A DNA stretch of 64,000 nt from JADKAV01 sp041393775 (GCA_041393775.1 JAWKJM010000003.1:372001-436000); one strand, 5' to 3'. Positions 49,362 to 58,075 are shown, counted from the first letter of the stretch. Numbers and translations: made by a program. Notes: generated from the letters alone by a model not told the origin.

Positions 49362-50280
49362 GGAACCGCACCACGGCACCTACGTACCACGGCACCGCGT
49401 CCCTGCCGTGAAACCCGACGTGGCCGCCGTGCTCAGTCAGCACAAGTTCAGTGGTGGGCAAAGCGTCCCAATCCACGGACTGATACGGGCCCAACGGGAT
49501 CATCGGATCGTCTGCGGCATGGATGACCAGCAGCGGCGCCTGGACCTGGTCCAAGAACCGGATGCTGGAGTTGACGTAGTAGTACTCGGCGGCGTCCCGC
49601 CAGCCGTTCCGCGGTGCGGTGATCGCGTTGTCGAAGTCCACGATCGTCCTCGCGGCCAGGATGGCGGCCCGCTCCTCGGGGGTGTACCGGGCGGCGGGAC
49701 GCAGCGATTCGGACCGTAGCCGGCGCAGCAGGTACTTCTCGTACAGGCCACCGGCCATGTGATGCAGGTGCTCGGATCCGACCGCGAGGTCCAGGGGGGC
49801 TGAGACGGCGACCCCCGCGACCACCCCTGCGGTCCGCTCCCCGAGCAGTTTGATCGTCGCGTTCCCGCCGAGCGAGAAACCCACCACCGCGGTCGGGCGC
49901 CCGAGCGTTTCGATCACCGCCCGCACATCTTCGGTGCGACCGGCGTGGTAGTTGGCCGAGGAGTACTCACCCGAGACCCCCGCACCCCGCAGGTCCAGTC
50001 TGGCCACGGGGAAGCCCTCGGCCAGCAACCCCCGCGCGGTGAAGCGGATGTAGTCGGAGTCGACGGTCCCGCCGAGGCCGTGGATCAACAGCACGAGCGG
50101 GCGATCCGGCAGTCCTTCATGCAGGTGTACCGCCAGTCGGTCACCGGTGTCGTCGGGCAGGTCCACCAAAACCATCTCGGACGCGGGAAGTCTCACCCGC
50201 GCCGGACGGATCCGGCTACGCACGGTCTGCAGGTGGGGGTTGCCCCACCCCCGCCGGGCCACGAAAGGATCCACCGTCAC
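49291..50280 (-). CDS. Alpha/beta hydrolase, YheT/ABHD type
   Basis: The 329-residue serine hydrolase has RRGWGNPHLQTV at its N-terminus, typical of YheT-like proteins, LVLLIHGLGGTVDSDYIRFTARGL (oxyanion region), the nucleophile elbow GFSLGGNAT, the acid in VIHAADDPMIPLG and catalytic His in TEHGGHVGF. Relatives are esterases of short to medium acyl chains. Its 3' end overlaps the DUF5063 gene by 71 bp in convergent orientation; the C-terminal 20 residues may be dispensable. Confidence 0.92.
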   Translation of the reverse strand: MTVDPFVARRGWGNPHLQTVRSRIRPARVRLPASEMVLVDLPDDTGDRLAVHLHEGLPDRPLVLLIHGLGGTVDSDYIRFTARGLLAEGFPVARLDLRGAGVSGEYSSANYHAGRTEDVRAVIETLGRPTAVVGFSLGGNATIKLLGERTAGVVAGVAVSAPLDLAVGSEHLHHMAGGLYEKYLLRRLRSESLRPAARYTPEERAAILAARTIVDFDNAITAPRNGWRDAAEYYYVNSSIRFLDQVQAPLLVIHAADDPMIPLGPYQSVDWDALPTTELVLTEHGGHVGFHGRDAVPWYVGAVVRFLSGLGYRDPGADAKSSIEGPPGR

Positions 50281-50297
50281 AGGGTAGGCGCGCGGTC

Positions 50298-50416
50298 CTT
50301 GTCACGAAGTTTCCGACACCCGGGCGGCTCTGTCACGAAGGCGCGCGCTCCACACCGCCAGCACCCCGCAACTTCGTAGCAGAGCACCCCCGGCGCCCCG
50401 CACCTTCGTAGCAATC
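50298..50416. repeat. Family-1 palindromic repeat, copy 4
   Basis: TTGTCACGAAGTTTCC, CTGTCACGAAGGCGCGCG, CCGCAACTTCGTAGCAGAG and CGCACCTTCGTAGCAATC. This copy is the most diverged and the only one between divergent genes (hydrolase and NfeD). Confidence 0.82.
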
Positions 50417-50498
50417 ACGGGGGGAGGGGGCTTTCCGGACACGCAGAGTTTTCCACGCGACTCCAACACCCGTAGGCTGGACTCACAAGGAGGCTCTC

Positions 50499-50927
50499 GT
50501 GTCGGCAACGGTTCTGTGGCTCGTCGCAGCGGTGCTGTTCGGAATCCTCGAGGTGATGAGCCTCGATTTCGTCCTCATCATGCTCGCCGGCGGGGCCCTG
50601 GCCGGAGCCGGCGCGGCCGCGGTGGGCGCGCCGTTCATCGTGCAGGCCGGGGCCGCGGGCGCTGTCTCGCTGCTCGGGGTGTTCGCCCTGCGGCCGATCG
50701 CCCTGCGGCACCTCAAGCAGGGACCCACCGCACTGACCGGCGTCGACGCGCTCGTCGGCCAGCGGGTCAAGGTCCTGGAGGAAGTCACATCCGACAGCGG
50801 CCGGGTGAAACTCGCCGGCGAGATCTGGTCGGCGCAGTTGGAAGAGGCGTGGGATCCGCTCGCCGCGGGATCCACCGGAACAGTCGTCGAAATTCGCGGT
50901 GCCACCGCGATCATCCGCCCCTACTGA
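50499..50927 (+). CDS. NfeD-like membrane protein
   Basis: The 142-residue protein has two or three membrane helices (WLVAAVLFGILEVMSLDFVLIMLAGGALAG, AGAAGAVSLLGVFAL), then a short OB-fold domain of five strands (VGQRVKVLEEVTSDSGRVKLAGEIWSAQL ... GSTGTVVEIRGATAIIRPY). NfeD proteins act with SPFH partners in membrane microdomains or quality control; the partner gene follows nine bases later. GTG start preceded by AAGGAGG. Confidence 0.93.
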   Translation: MSATVLWLVAAVLFGILEVMSLDFVLIMLAGGALAGAGAAAVGAPFIVQAGAAGAVSLLGVFALRPIALRHLKQGPTALTGVDALVGQRVKVLEEVTSDSGRVKLAGEIWSAQLEEAWDPLAAGSTGTVVEIRGATAIIRPY

Positions 50928-50936
50928 GGAGAAGAC

Positions 50937-51824
50937 ATGACCGCAGCAATCACCAGTGGTGTAGTGGTACTGCTCATCCTGCTGTTCCTGATCATCACCG
51001 CTGCCAAGACGGTGCGGATCGTCCCACAGGCACAGGCACAGGTCGTCGAGCGTCTCGGCCGCTACAGCCGCACTCTGAACGCCGGGCTCCACATCCTGGT
51101 GCCTTTCGTCGACCGCATCACGTCCAAGTTGGACTTGCGCGAACAGGTCGTCACGTTCCAGCCGCAGCCGGTGATCACCGAGGACAACCTCGTGGTCAGC
51201 ATCGACTCGGTGATCTACTTCCAGGTGACCGACCCGAAGGCCGCGACGTACGAGATCCAGAACTACATCTGGGGTGTCGAGCAACTGACCGTGACGACCT
51301 TGCGCAACGTGGTTGGCAGCATGGACCTCGAGGCGACCCTCACGTCCCGCGACCAGATCAACAGCCAGCTTCGCGGGGTGCTCGACGAGGCGACGGGCAA
51401 GTGGGGGATCCGGGTCAACCGGGTGGAACTGAAGGCGATCGACCCGCCCCCCAGCGTGCAGGAGTCCATGGAGAAGCAGATGCGCGCCGAGCGCGACCGG
51501 CGTGCCGCGATCCTCACCGCCGAGGGCGTCAAGCAGTCGCAGATCCTCACTGCGCAGGGTGAGCAGCAGGCCGCGATCCTGCGGGCCGAGGGTGAGAAGC
51601 AGTCCGCCGTACTGCGCGCGACCGGTGAGGCCGAGGCGGTCCAGAAGGTGTTCGACGCTATTCACCAGGCCGACCCGGACCCCAAACTGCTTGCCTACCA
51701 GTATCTGCAGGCTCTGCCGCAGATCGCTGCCGGCCAGGCGAACAAGGTCTGGGTGGTGCCCGCCGAGCTGACCCAGGCGCTGGGCAACTTCTCAGGCGCG
51801 TTCCAGACCAACGAGGCCGAGTAG
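50937..51824 (+). CDS. SPFH/stomatin-family membrane protein
   Basis: The 295-residue protein has an N-terminal membrane helix (GVVVLLILLFLIITAAKT), the SPFH domain (VRIVPQAQAQVVERLGRYSRTLNAGLHILVPFVDRI ... VVSIDSVIYFQVTDP), and a coiled coil rich in Ala/Glu/Gln (AAILTAEGVKQSQILTAQGEQQAAILRAEGEKQSA region, recognisable from repeated AEG/QGE units). It should form large oligomeric rings at the membrane with NfeD. The unit ends at the family-1 repeat that follows. Confidence 0.94.
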   Translation: MTAAITSGVVVLLILLFLIITAAKTVRIVPQAQAQVVERLGRYSRTLNAGLHILVPFVDRITSKLDLREQVVTFQPQPVITEDNLVVSIDSVIYFQVTDPKAATYEIQNYIWGVEQLTVTTLRNVVGSMDLEATLTSRDQINSQLRGVLDEATGKWGIRVNRVELKAIDPPPSVQESMEKQMRAERDRRAAILTAEGVKQSQILTAQGEQQAAILRAEGEKQSAVLRATGEAEAVQKVFDAIHQADPDPKLLAYQYLQALPQIAAGQANKVWVVPAELTQALGNFSGAFQTNEAE

Positions 51825-51828
51825 CCGC

Positions 51829-51946
51829 GATTGTCACGAAGGTGCCGGCCACCCCGGCGTTGCGTGACGAAGGTGCGCGGTCCGAGCGGCCTTAACCCCG
51901 CACTTTCGTGACAATCCACTGCCTGACCCCCGCGCCTTCGTCACAA
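51829..51946. repeat. Family-1 palindromic repeat, copy 5
   Basis: ATTGTCACGAAGGTGCC, TGCGTGACGAAGGTGCGCGG, CCCGCACTTTCGTGACAAT and GCGCCTTCGTCACAAAG. The last arm contains the stop codon of the esterase gene on the minus strand (51941-51943), so the element reaches into that gene. Confidence 0.88.
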
Positions 51947-52831
51947 AGAGGGGACCGCGGGCAGCGTGTAGCCCTCGAAGAACTTCCACATCAGCCTGGA
52001 GGCGTCGACCGTCTGCGTGGTCTTGCCGAGCCGCTGCTCGATCGCGTCGGCGACGAACGGTGCCGCACCCGGCCAGGTGTGGCCACCGCCGCGCACGCGG
52101 TAGTACTCGACATCGGCGTCAGCTTCGCACTGCGTCCACTCCCGCAGAGTCACATCCTTGCCCACCTTGTCGGTGGTCACGTGGCTGCAACCGTTGTGGT
52201 CGGCCCACTCCCGCATCGCCACCGGGACCGCCGGCAGGTCGATGTCCTCCCCCTCAGGCTGGCCCCCGCGGAACGGGACCACCTCATCCTTGGTCCCGTG
52301 GAAATAGATGATCGGCGCCGGAGGGGCCTTCTTGCACGGTGGCTCGAACAACGTCAGGGACACACCGCCGAAGGCCGCAAACCTGCGCTGCGGGGCGCAG
52401 GCGAGAGCGAACGTCATGGCCGAGCCCATCGACATCCCAGATGCGTATATGCGGGTGGGATCCGCGCAAGGGACTGCCGCGCCCACCGCTTGCAGGTACT
52501 CGTTGTCCCCTCCGGCGAAGTTCCAGCGGCCGTTGCGGGCGTTCGGTGCGACCACCATGAAGCGGCCCTCTTCGGAGACCTGCTCGAAACCGGTCAGCAG
52601 GAGTTGTTGCTGCGCGTTGGAGCCGCGGCCGTGAAAGGTGAATACCACCGGCGACGGGTTGCGGAAATCGGTCGGCACGTGCAGCAGGAACGATCGCTTG
52701 CCCACGCTGACCTCCCGAGTGCCCGGCGGACCGGGATCGCACGGGGGCGCGGTAGTGGCCGTCGACGTGGCGGCGTCGCCTGAGCATCCGGCAAGCAGCA
52801 AGGCGACGGACAGGAGCAGAACGCGTTTCAC
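51941..52831 (-). CDS. Secreted lipoprotein esterase, LpqC/PHB-depolymerase-like
   Basis: The 296-residue protein has a lipobox (LLLAGC) within the first 20 residues. The alpha/beta-hydrolase core fits the LpqC/polyhydroxybutyrate depolymerase group: PVVFTFHGRGSNAQQQ, nucleophile in ASGMSMGSAMTFALAC, Asp in HGTKDEVVPFRGG, and His in GGGHTWPGAAP. It probably hydrolyses aromatic or polyester substrates outside the cell. GTG at 52831 has AGGAT seven bases upstream; ATG at 52849 is an alternative. Its final codons (Leu-stop) are provided by the family-1 repeat. Confidence 0.9.
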   Translation of the reverse strand: MKRVLLLSVALLLAGCSGDAATSTATTAPPCDPGPPGTREVSVGKRSFLLHVPTDFRNPSPVVFTFHGRGSNAQQQLLLTGFEQVSEEGRFMVVAPNARNGRWNFAGGDNEYLQAVGAAVPCADPTRIYASGMSMGSAMTFALACAPQRRFAAFGGVSLTLFEPPCKKAPPAPIIYFHGTKDEVVPFRGGQPEGEDIDLPAVPVAMREWADHNGCSHVTTDKVGKDVTLREWTQCEADADVEYYRVRGGGHTWPGAAPFVADAIEQRLGKTTQTVDASRLMWKFFEGYTLPAVPSL

Positions 52832-52916
52832 CCGGCCATCCTCGCGCATGACCCGCGTGTGGGCGAACCAGGTAACTCGCTGTGCGCCGATCCGGCCCGT
52901 GTGCTTGCCTTGTCAC

Positions 52917-53879
52917 ATGTCTCATCTGGCCATGTACGTCATGGGGCTGCCGGCCGGCCTGACCGTGACCGAGTTGACCGATGAGCACGTTCCCGACATC
53001 ACGGCACTCGTGCGGGCGAAGGAACTCGCCTACTTCGAACGGTCGGAGACCAACGAACCCGAGATCCTGGGCACGCTCAAGGCTCCGGATCTGGACGGCA
53101 GCCGGGGGACCACCGGGGTCTGGGAGGACGGGGAACTCGTCGCCGCGATGTTCGCGTTCAACGGGTTGGAGCACGAGCGGGGGCTGTTCCTCGACACGTT
53201 CATCGCGCCGTATGCGCGCAATCGACAGCAACTCGCTCAGTGCCTCCTGCGAGCTGGAGAGCGGTACGGGGAAACCCTTTCCGCGCCCGCCGGGTCGTTC
53301 GTCAAGGCGGAGAGCTTCGCCGGCGACACCGAGGTGGAGACGTCGCTGTCGGATCGCGGCTACGAGCGGCACCGGGTCTACCTGCGCATGCGACTGGACT
53401 TCGAGGAGCCGGTGGGCCAGCCGGACCCGCCCGCCGGCCTGCAGGTGCGGGGCATGACCGAGCAGGACTGGGACCAGGTCCACCACGTCATCACGGAGGC
53501 GTTCAAGGACCACTACGACTCGCACCCCCTCCCGCTGGACCTGTTCCAGCAGGACATGGCCAACGAGACCAGCGACAGGAACCGCTGGCGGCTGGTCTTC
53601 GACGGTTCGCAGTGCGTCGCCGTGTGCATCGCCAGCCATCGATTCGCGCCGGGTGGCCTGGGCTACGTGGAGAACCTGGCGGTTCTGCGGGAGTACCGGG
53701 GCCGGGGAATCGCCAGGTTCTTGTTGCAGGACGCTTTCGCCCGCGACAGTTCCGACGGGTTCACGGGAACCTCGCTGCACTGCGACGCCACGAATCCGAC
53801 CGGTGCCACGGCGCTCTACCGCAGTGTCGGGATGACCGAGGATCACAACTATGTGGCCTGGCGCACACCGCTCGGTTAG
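52917..53879 (+). CDS. Tandem GNAT acetyltransferase
   Basis: The 320 residues hold two GNAT-like halves. The first (about 15-150) is degenerate, and the second (about 165-318) is complete: WRLVFDGSQCVAVCIASHRFAPGGLGYVENLAVLREYRGRGIARFLLQDAF carries the RGRGIA acetyl-CoA loop, and ATNPTGATALYRSVGM matches motif B. This architecture is that of mycothiol synthase and related actinobacterial enzymes, though I do not claim that function. ATG at 52917 is the first plausible start; 52935 and 52944 are alternatives. Confidence 0.88.
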   Translation: MSHLAMYVMGLPAGLTVTELTDEHVPDITALVRAKELAYFERSETNEPEILGTLKAPDLDGSRGTTGVWEDGELVAAMFAFNGLEHERGLFLDTFIAPYARNRQQLAQCLLRAGERYGETLSAPAGSFVKAESFAGDTEVETSLSDRGYERHRVYLRMRLDFEEPVGQPDPPAGLQVRGMTEQDWDQVHHVITEAFKDHYDSHPLPLDLFQQDMANETSDRNRWRLVFDGSQCVAVCIASHRFAPGGLGYVENLAVLREYRGRGIARFLLQDAFARDSSDGFTGTSLHCDATNPTGATALYRSVGMTEDHNYVAWRTPLG

Positions 53880-53954
53880 CCCGCGTGGTAGCCGGTGACA
53901 TCGTTCCAGGGGGTCGCCTTGCGACGTGCGGTCGCGATTGATCAGAATGCACAA

Positions 53955-54638
53955 GTGAGCGAAACCGGCGGCCGCGACCCGCAAGTGGAGATGCAACTGC
54001 ATAGCGTGGTGGACGGCCTGGTGAACCACACTAGAGGCACGTTCACCCGCGAACGGCTCAGCGCAATCGTCGACGAGTTGTACGACGAGATGTCGGCAAG
54101 GGCCAAGGTCCAGACCTTCGTGCCGGTCCTGGTCGGACGGGCTGCCCTGACTCAGGTGCGCGCCGAACAGGTCAAGGCCGGCGAAGTGCTCAAGTCCATG
54201 CCCGAAGTCTTGATCATCTGCCAGGAGAACGCAGGTCGCTCGCAGGCGGCGGCGGCGTTGATCCGCTACTACGCCCCCGGCTTGCTGTACGTGGTGTCGG
54301 CAGGGGTAGCACCTGTGGGACACGTGCTCGACGAGGTCACGAACAGGCTTGCCGGACAGGGTGTCTACCTCACCGACATCCCGAAGAAATACAGCCAGGA
54401 GATGCTCGACATCGCCGATCACCTGATCGTCGTCGGTGCTGTCGATGAGGACCTCACCGACGCGGTCGAGGACGTACGGCGTTGGGACGACATCGAGCAG
54501 ATCGAGGACGTCGCGACCTCCGACGTGGGCGGCGTTCTGCAGCAGATCGACCAGCGCGTGCGGGAAGCGCTGGCGGAGTGGTTGCCCGACCTTGACCTCG
54601 GTGAGCCGGTCATGCAACGGGCCCCGGACCCGGCCTGA
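53955..54638 (+). CDS. Low-molecular-weight phosphatase (ArsC-like) with N-terminal helical domain
   Basis: The protein of about 227 residues has an N-terminal helical module (about 15-75, SVVDGLVNHTRGTFTRERLSAIVDELYDEMSARAKVQTFVPVL cue words VNHTRGTF and FVPVLVGRAA) followed by an LMW-PTP/arsenate-reductase domain with the P-loop CQENAGRSQ (Cys nucleophile, Arg). The general-acid Asp loop is not clearly identifiable. This fusion is seen in actinobacterial arsenate reductase-like proteins. Start is uncertain: GTG 53895, GTG 53955 or ATG 53991. Confidence 0.82.
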   Translation: MSETGGRDPQVEMQLHSVVDGLVNHTRGTFTRERLSAIVDELYDEMSARAKVQTFVPVLVGRAALTQVRAEQVKAGEVLKSMPEVLIICQENAGRSQAAAALIRYYAPGLLYVVSAGVAPVGHVLDEVTNRLAGQGVYLTDIPKKYSQEMLDIADHLIVVGAVDEDLTDAVEDVRRWDDIEQIEDVATSDVGGVLQQIDQRVREALAEWLPDLDLGEPVMQRAPDPA

Positions 54639-54649
54639 GGGCAGCGGCC

Positions 54650-56155
54650 TCAGCCCCCGCCGGCCCGTGTCGGAACCCAGTCGAAGGTCCGGGTCACCGC
54701 CTGCTTCCAGCGGTCGAAAAGCCACTCACGATCCCCTGGGGACATCTTCGGCTGCCAGCGTTTGCCCTCAGCCCAGTTCCCGCGAATGGCCGACTCGCTC
54801 TCCCAGAACCCGACCGCCAGGCCAGCGGCGTAGGCCGCGCCCAACGCTGTTGTCTCGATGGTCCGCGGCCGGATCACCGGAACGCCGAGGATGTCGGCCT
54901 GGAACTGCATCAGCAAGTCGTTGACGACCATGCCGCCATCCACTTTGAGGGTGGTCAGAGGCACCCCGCTGTCGGCCTGCATGGCCTCGATGACCTCGCG
55001 GGACTGGAAGGCGGCGGCCTCCAGAGCGGCGCGGGCGATGTGCCCCTTGTTGATGAACCGGGTGAGCCCCACGATGACCCCGCGCGCATCCCCTCGCCAG
55101 TAGGGGGCGAAGAGTCCGCTGAAGGCCGGCACGAAGTAGCAGTCGCCGTTGTCCTCCACCGACGCCGCCAGCGGCTCGATCTCGGAGGCATGGGCGACCA
55201 TCCCCAGGTTGTCCCGCAGCCATTGGATGAGACTGCCGGTCATCGCGATCGATCCTTCCAGCGCGTACACCGCCGGCGCGTCCCCGATCTTGTAGCAGAC
55301 GGTCGTGAGCAAGCCGTTGCGGCTCAAGACCTTCTCAGTGCCGGTGTTGAGCAGCAGGAAGTTGCCGGTGCCGTAGGTGTTCTTCGCCTCACCGGGGCTC
55401 AGGCAGGCCTGGCCGAACGTCGCCGCCTGCTGGTCGCCGAGGATACCCGCGATCGGAACACCCTCCATCGACGCGGGGCTGTGCACCTCTGCGTACACCT
55501 CGGAGGAACTGCGGATCTGCGGAAGCATAGTCATGGGCACGCCCACGGCCGCCGCCAGTTCGGGATCCCACTGCAGGGTGTCGAGGTCCATGAGCAGCGT
55601 CCGGGACGCATTCGTCGGGTCGGTCACGTGCACCGCGCCGTTGGTCAGGTTCCACAGCAGCCAGGTGTCGATGGTCCCCATGAGCAACTCGCCGGCTTCG
55701 GCCTGTGCCCGCGCCCCCGGGACGTTGTCGAGGATCCACCGAACCTTGGGCCCGCTGAAGTAGGTGGCCAACGGCAGGCCGGTGACTTCGCGGAAACGCT
55801 GCTCGCCCACGGTCTCGGCCAGGTTGTCACAGATCTGCTGGGTACGGGTGTCCTGCCAGACGATCGCGTTGTACACCGGTTCTCCGGTGGTCCTGTTCCA
55901 CACGACCGTGGTTTCGCGCTGCTGGGTGATCCCCACCGCGACGATGTCGGTCAGTGAGAGGTCCGACTTCGCCAGCGCCGCGCCCATCACCTCACGGGTG
56001 TTCCGCCAGATCTGCAGGGGGTCGTGTTCCACCCAGCCCGCCCTCGGGAAGATCTGGTCGTGCTCCTGCTGGTCCATCGCCAGCGGCGTGCCGTGCTCGT
56101 CGAAGATGATCGCACGACTGGACGTGGTGCCTTGATCGATCGCCATGACCGCCAT
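54650..56155 (-). CDS. glpK: Glycerol kinase
   Basis: The 501-residue FGGY kinase phosphorylates glycerol to glycerol 3-phosphate. Motifs: AIDQGTTSSRAIIFD (phosphate 1), VGITQQRETTVVWNRTTGEPVYNAIVWQDTRT, the GTGNFLLLNTG region and KVDGGMVVNDLLMQFQADILGVPVIRP. Full length for GlpK. ATG at 56155 has GGAGG eight bases upstream. No glpF or glpD is adjacent. A 33-codon ORF with its own strong Shine-Dalgarno lies upstream and ends 31 bp before this start, so translation of that ORF may affect glpK expression. Confidence 0.97.
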   Translation of the reverse strand: MAVMAIDQGTTSSRAIIFDEHGTPLAMDQQEHDQIFPRAGWVEHDPLQIWRNTREVMGAALAKSDLSLTDIVAVGITQQRETTVVWNRTTGEPVYNAIVWQDTRTQQICDNLAETVGEQRFREVTGLPLATYFSGPKVRWILDNVPGARAQAEAGELLMGTIDTWLLWNLTNGAVHVTDPTNASRTLLMDLDTLQWDPELAAAVGVPMTMLPQIRSSSEVYAEVHSPASMEGVPIAGILGDQQAATFGQACLSPGEAKNTYGTGNFLLLNTGTEKVLSRNGLLTTVCYKIGDAPAVYALEGSIAMTGSLIQWLRDNLGMVAHASEIEPLAASVEDNGDCYFVPAFSGLFAPYWRGDARGVIVGLTRFINKGHIARAALEAAAFQSREVIEAMQADSGVPLTTLKVDGGMVVNDLLMQFQADILGVPVIRPRTIETTALGAAYAAGLAVGFWESESAIRGNWAEGKRWQPKMSPGDREWLFDRWKQAVTRTFDWVPTRAGGG

Positions 56156-56186
56156 CGGCTGAACCTCCACTGGGTCGGAATGTGGG

Positions 56187-56288
56187 TCAAACCCTAGACG
56201 GTTCGACGGCCCGGTTGCCCTCCATCTGCTGGCCGATGATCCTCGCAGCGGCCCGTAGATTGAGGAACAGAGGGGGCAAACCGGGCAT
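56187..56288 (-). CDS. 33-residue upstream ORF of glpK
   Basis: The ORF begins MPGLPPLFLNLRAAARIIGQ and continues QMEGNRAVEPSRV. AGGAGGTG lies four bases before the ATG, a nearly perfect Shine-Dalgarno. It ends 31 bp before glpK. The QQMEG codons lie within one arm of a 21-bp inverted repeat. Either a regulatory leader for glpK or a short functional peptide; no family known to me. Confidence 0.5.
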   Translation of the reverse strand: MPGLPPLFLNLRAAARIIGQQMEGNRAVEPSRV

Positions 56289-56362
56289 AACACCTCCTGA
56301 ATCCTCCATCCTCTGGCCAACAGGCGAACCGCGTTGCAGCAATCGGCCAGCAGATGGAGGGC
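56217..56362. repeat. 21-bp perfect inverted repeat with 104-bp spacer
   Basis: The left arm starts at 56217 and reads GCCCTCCATCTGCTGG and on through CCGAT; the right arm (56342-56362) is its exact reverse complement. The spacer holds the start and Shine-Dalgarno of the upstream ORF. Between glpK and the divergent VOC gene. Confidence 0.85.
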
Positions 56363-56429
56363 GAAGGGTTCTCAGATGTCAGAGCACCGCGCTAGGTTAG
56401 TCGGCGCAAGCAACGCAGAGGAGAGCACC

Positions 56430-57203
56430 ATGCTTCACCCCAACGGACTGTTCGGCTGGGTCGACCTGATGACCCGCGACCCGCAGCGGGCCATCGAGTT
56501 CTACGAGGGACTGTTCGGCTGGACGCACACCGACCAGCCAACCCCGATGGGACCCGTCTACACCCAGTTCTTCAAGGACGGCAAACTGGTCGCCGGGCTG
56601 GGTCCGATGATGCCCGGCGTTCCGGACGAGGTGGGTGCCTTCTGGAACTCCTACATCATCGTGGCGGACGTCGACGCCACGATCGCCAAGGCCGTCGCGG
56701 CCGGCGGGACGGCCCCCATGCCGGCGATGGACGTCATGGACCAGGGCCGACTAGCCATGATCATGGACCCGTCGGGGGCGCAGGTGGGACTGTGGCAACC
56801 CGCCACACACCAGGGCGCCGAGCTGTTCAACGCGCCGGGATCACTGACTTGGAACGAACTGCAGACCCGCGACCTCGACGCGGCAAAGCCCTTCTACGCC
56901 GAGGTGTTCGACTGGGAGTGGGTCGAGGGACCTGACTCCGGGTACTTCGTTGCGAACCTGAACTCCAAGCAGGGCGAGGACAAGTCCAACGCCGGAGCGA
57001 TGACCATGCCAGAAGGTGTCCCCGCGGAGGCGCCCAACGTGTGGATGGTCTACTTCGCGGTCGACGACTGCGACACCACGATGGCCGCCGCGCAGAGCCT
57101 GGGCGCGGAGGTCTTCCTGCCCGCGATGCAGATGGGGCCGGGGCGGTTCGGGGGGTTGATCGACCCCACCGGCGGGATGTTCCTGGTGGGTTCATTCGGG
57201 TGA
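56430..57203 (+). CDS. Two-domain VOC (glyoxalase/bleomycin-resistance fold) protein, copy 1
   Basis: The 257 residues contain two VOC halves (about 1-120 and 125-257), beginning GLFGWVDLMTRDPQRAIEFYEGLFGW and LTWNELQTRDLDAAKPFYAEVFDWEW. Each ends with an MDPSGAQVGLW- or IDPTGGMF-type strand. Metal ligands are not obvious. Close paralogue of the next gene (same start MLHP-GLFGWVD, 18 bp apart). The substrate is unknown. ATG at 56430 has GAGGAGAG upstream; longer in-frame starts lie in the inverted repeat. Confidence 0.9.
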   Translation: MLHPNGLFGWVDLMTRDPQRAIEFYEGLFGWTHTDQPTPMGPVYTQFFKDGKLVAGLGPMMPGVPDEVGAFWNSYIIVADVDATIAKAVAAGGTAPMPAMDVMDQGRLAMIMDPSGAQVGLWQPATHQGAELFNAPGSLTWNELQTRDLDAAKPFYAEVFDWEWVEGPDSGYFVANLNSKQGEDKSNAGAMTMPEGVPAEAPNVWMVYFAVDDCDTTMAAAQSLGAEVFLPAMQMGPGRFGGLIDPTGGMFLVGSFG

Positions 57204-57221
57204 GCCGGTAACGTTCTGGGC

Positions 57222-57998
57222 ATGCTGCATCCCGACGGACTCTTCGGATGGGTCGACACCTTCACGTCCAACCCGGACAGAGCCAAGGACTTCTACGCAG
57301 GTCTGTTCGGATGGGCGGTGTACGACCGGCCGACCGACGTGGGTGTCGACTACACGCAGTTCTACCTCGACGGGCAGCTCGTCGCCGGGCTCAGCCCACT
57401 GCCACCGGAGATGGCCGCCGAAGGAATCCTTCCGCAGTGGGTGTCGTACGTCCTGGTCTCGGACGTGGATGCCACCTGCGCGGCCACCCGCGCGGCCGGT
57501 GGCCAGGTGATGATGGCGCCGATGGACGCCGGCGATCAGGGGCGCCTGGCCAACATCATGGATCCCAGCGGCGGTTTCCTCGGCGTCTGGCAGCCGTACG
57601 ACCATCAGGGCGCCGATGTCTTCAACGTCCCGGGCTCGCTGACCTGGAACGAACTGCAGACCCGGGATCTCGCAGCGGCCCTGCCTTTCTACGAGAAAGT
57701 CTTCGGCTGGGAATGGCAGCCCGGTTCCGAACCCGGGTACCAGGTCGCGATGCTGGCCGGCAAACCCGGCGAGGACAAGTCCAACGCGGGCGCCGAGGAC
57801 ATGCCGCCCAACGTCCCGGAGGAGGTTCCGGCGGTGTGGCAGGTGTACTTCGCGGTCAATGACGTCGCGGGGACGGTCGAGGACGCCCTGACTCTGGGAG
57901 GAAGGGTGTTCGTGGCGCCGAGGCAGACCGCCAACGGTGTCTTCGCCGGAATCCTGGACCCGAATGGCGGACGCTTCATGGTGGCTGCGCCCGCCTAG
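57222..57998 (+). CDS. Two-domain VOC protein, copy 2
   Basis: The 258-residue protein is collinear with the preceding VOC protein and about half identical by eye, sharing GSLTWNELQTRDL, GEDKSNAGA and NVP-like segments. The pair arose by tandem duplication and then diverged. It probably binds small molecules, and the two copies could form a heteromer. Spacing to copy 1 is 18 bp, so one transcript is likely. Confidence 0.9.
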   Translation: MLHPDGLFGWVDTFTSNPDRAKDFYAGLFGWAVYDRPTDVGVDYTQFYLDGQLVAGLSPLPPEMAAEGILPQWVSYVLVSDVDATCAATRAAGGQVMMAPMDAGDQGRLANIMDPSGGFLGVWQPYDHQGADVFNVPGSLTWNELQTRDLAAALPFYEKVFGWEWQPGSEPGYQVAMLAGKPGEDKSNAGAEDMPPNVPEEVPAVWQVYFAVNDVAGTVEDALTLGGRVFVAPRQTANGVFAGILDPNGGRFMVAAPA

Positions 57999-58075
57999 GC
58001 TAAGTGCCGGTTTGGAGCGGGTTAACTCTTCGGCCAACCCATTGACCCAGCGATGGCAGCGGCGAGGATGGCCGT

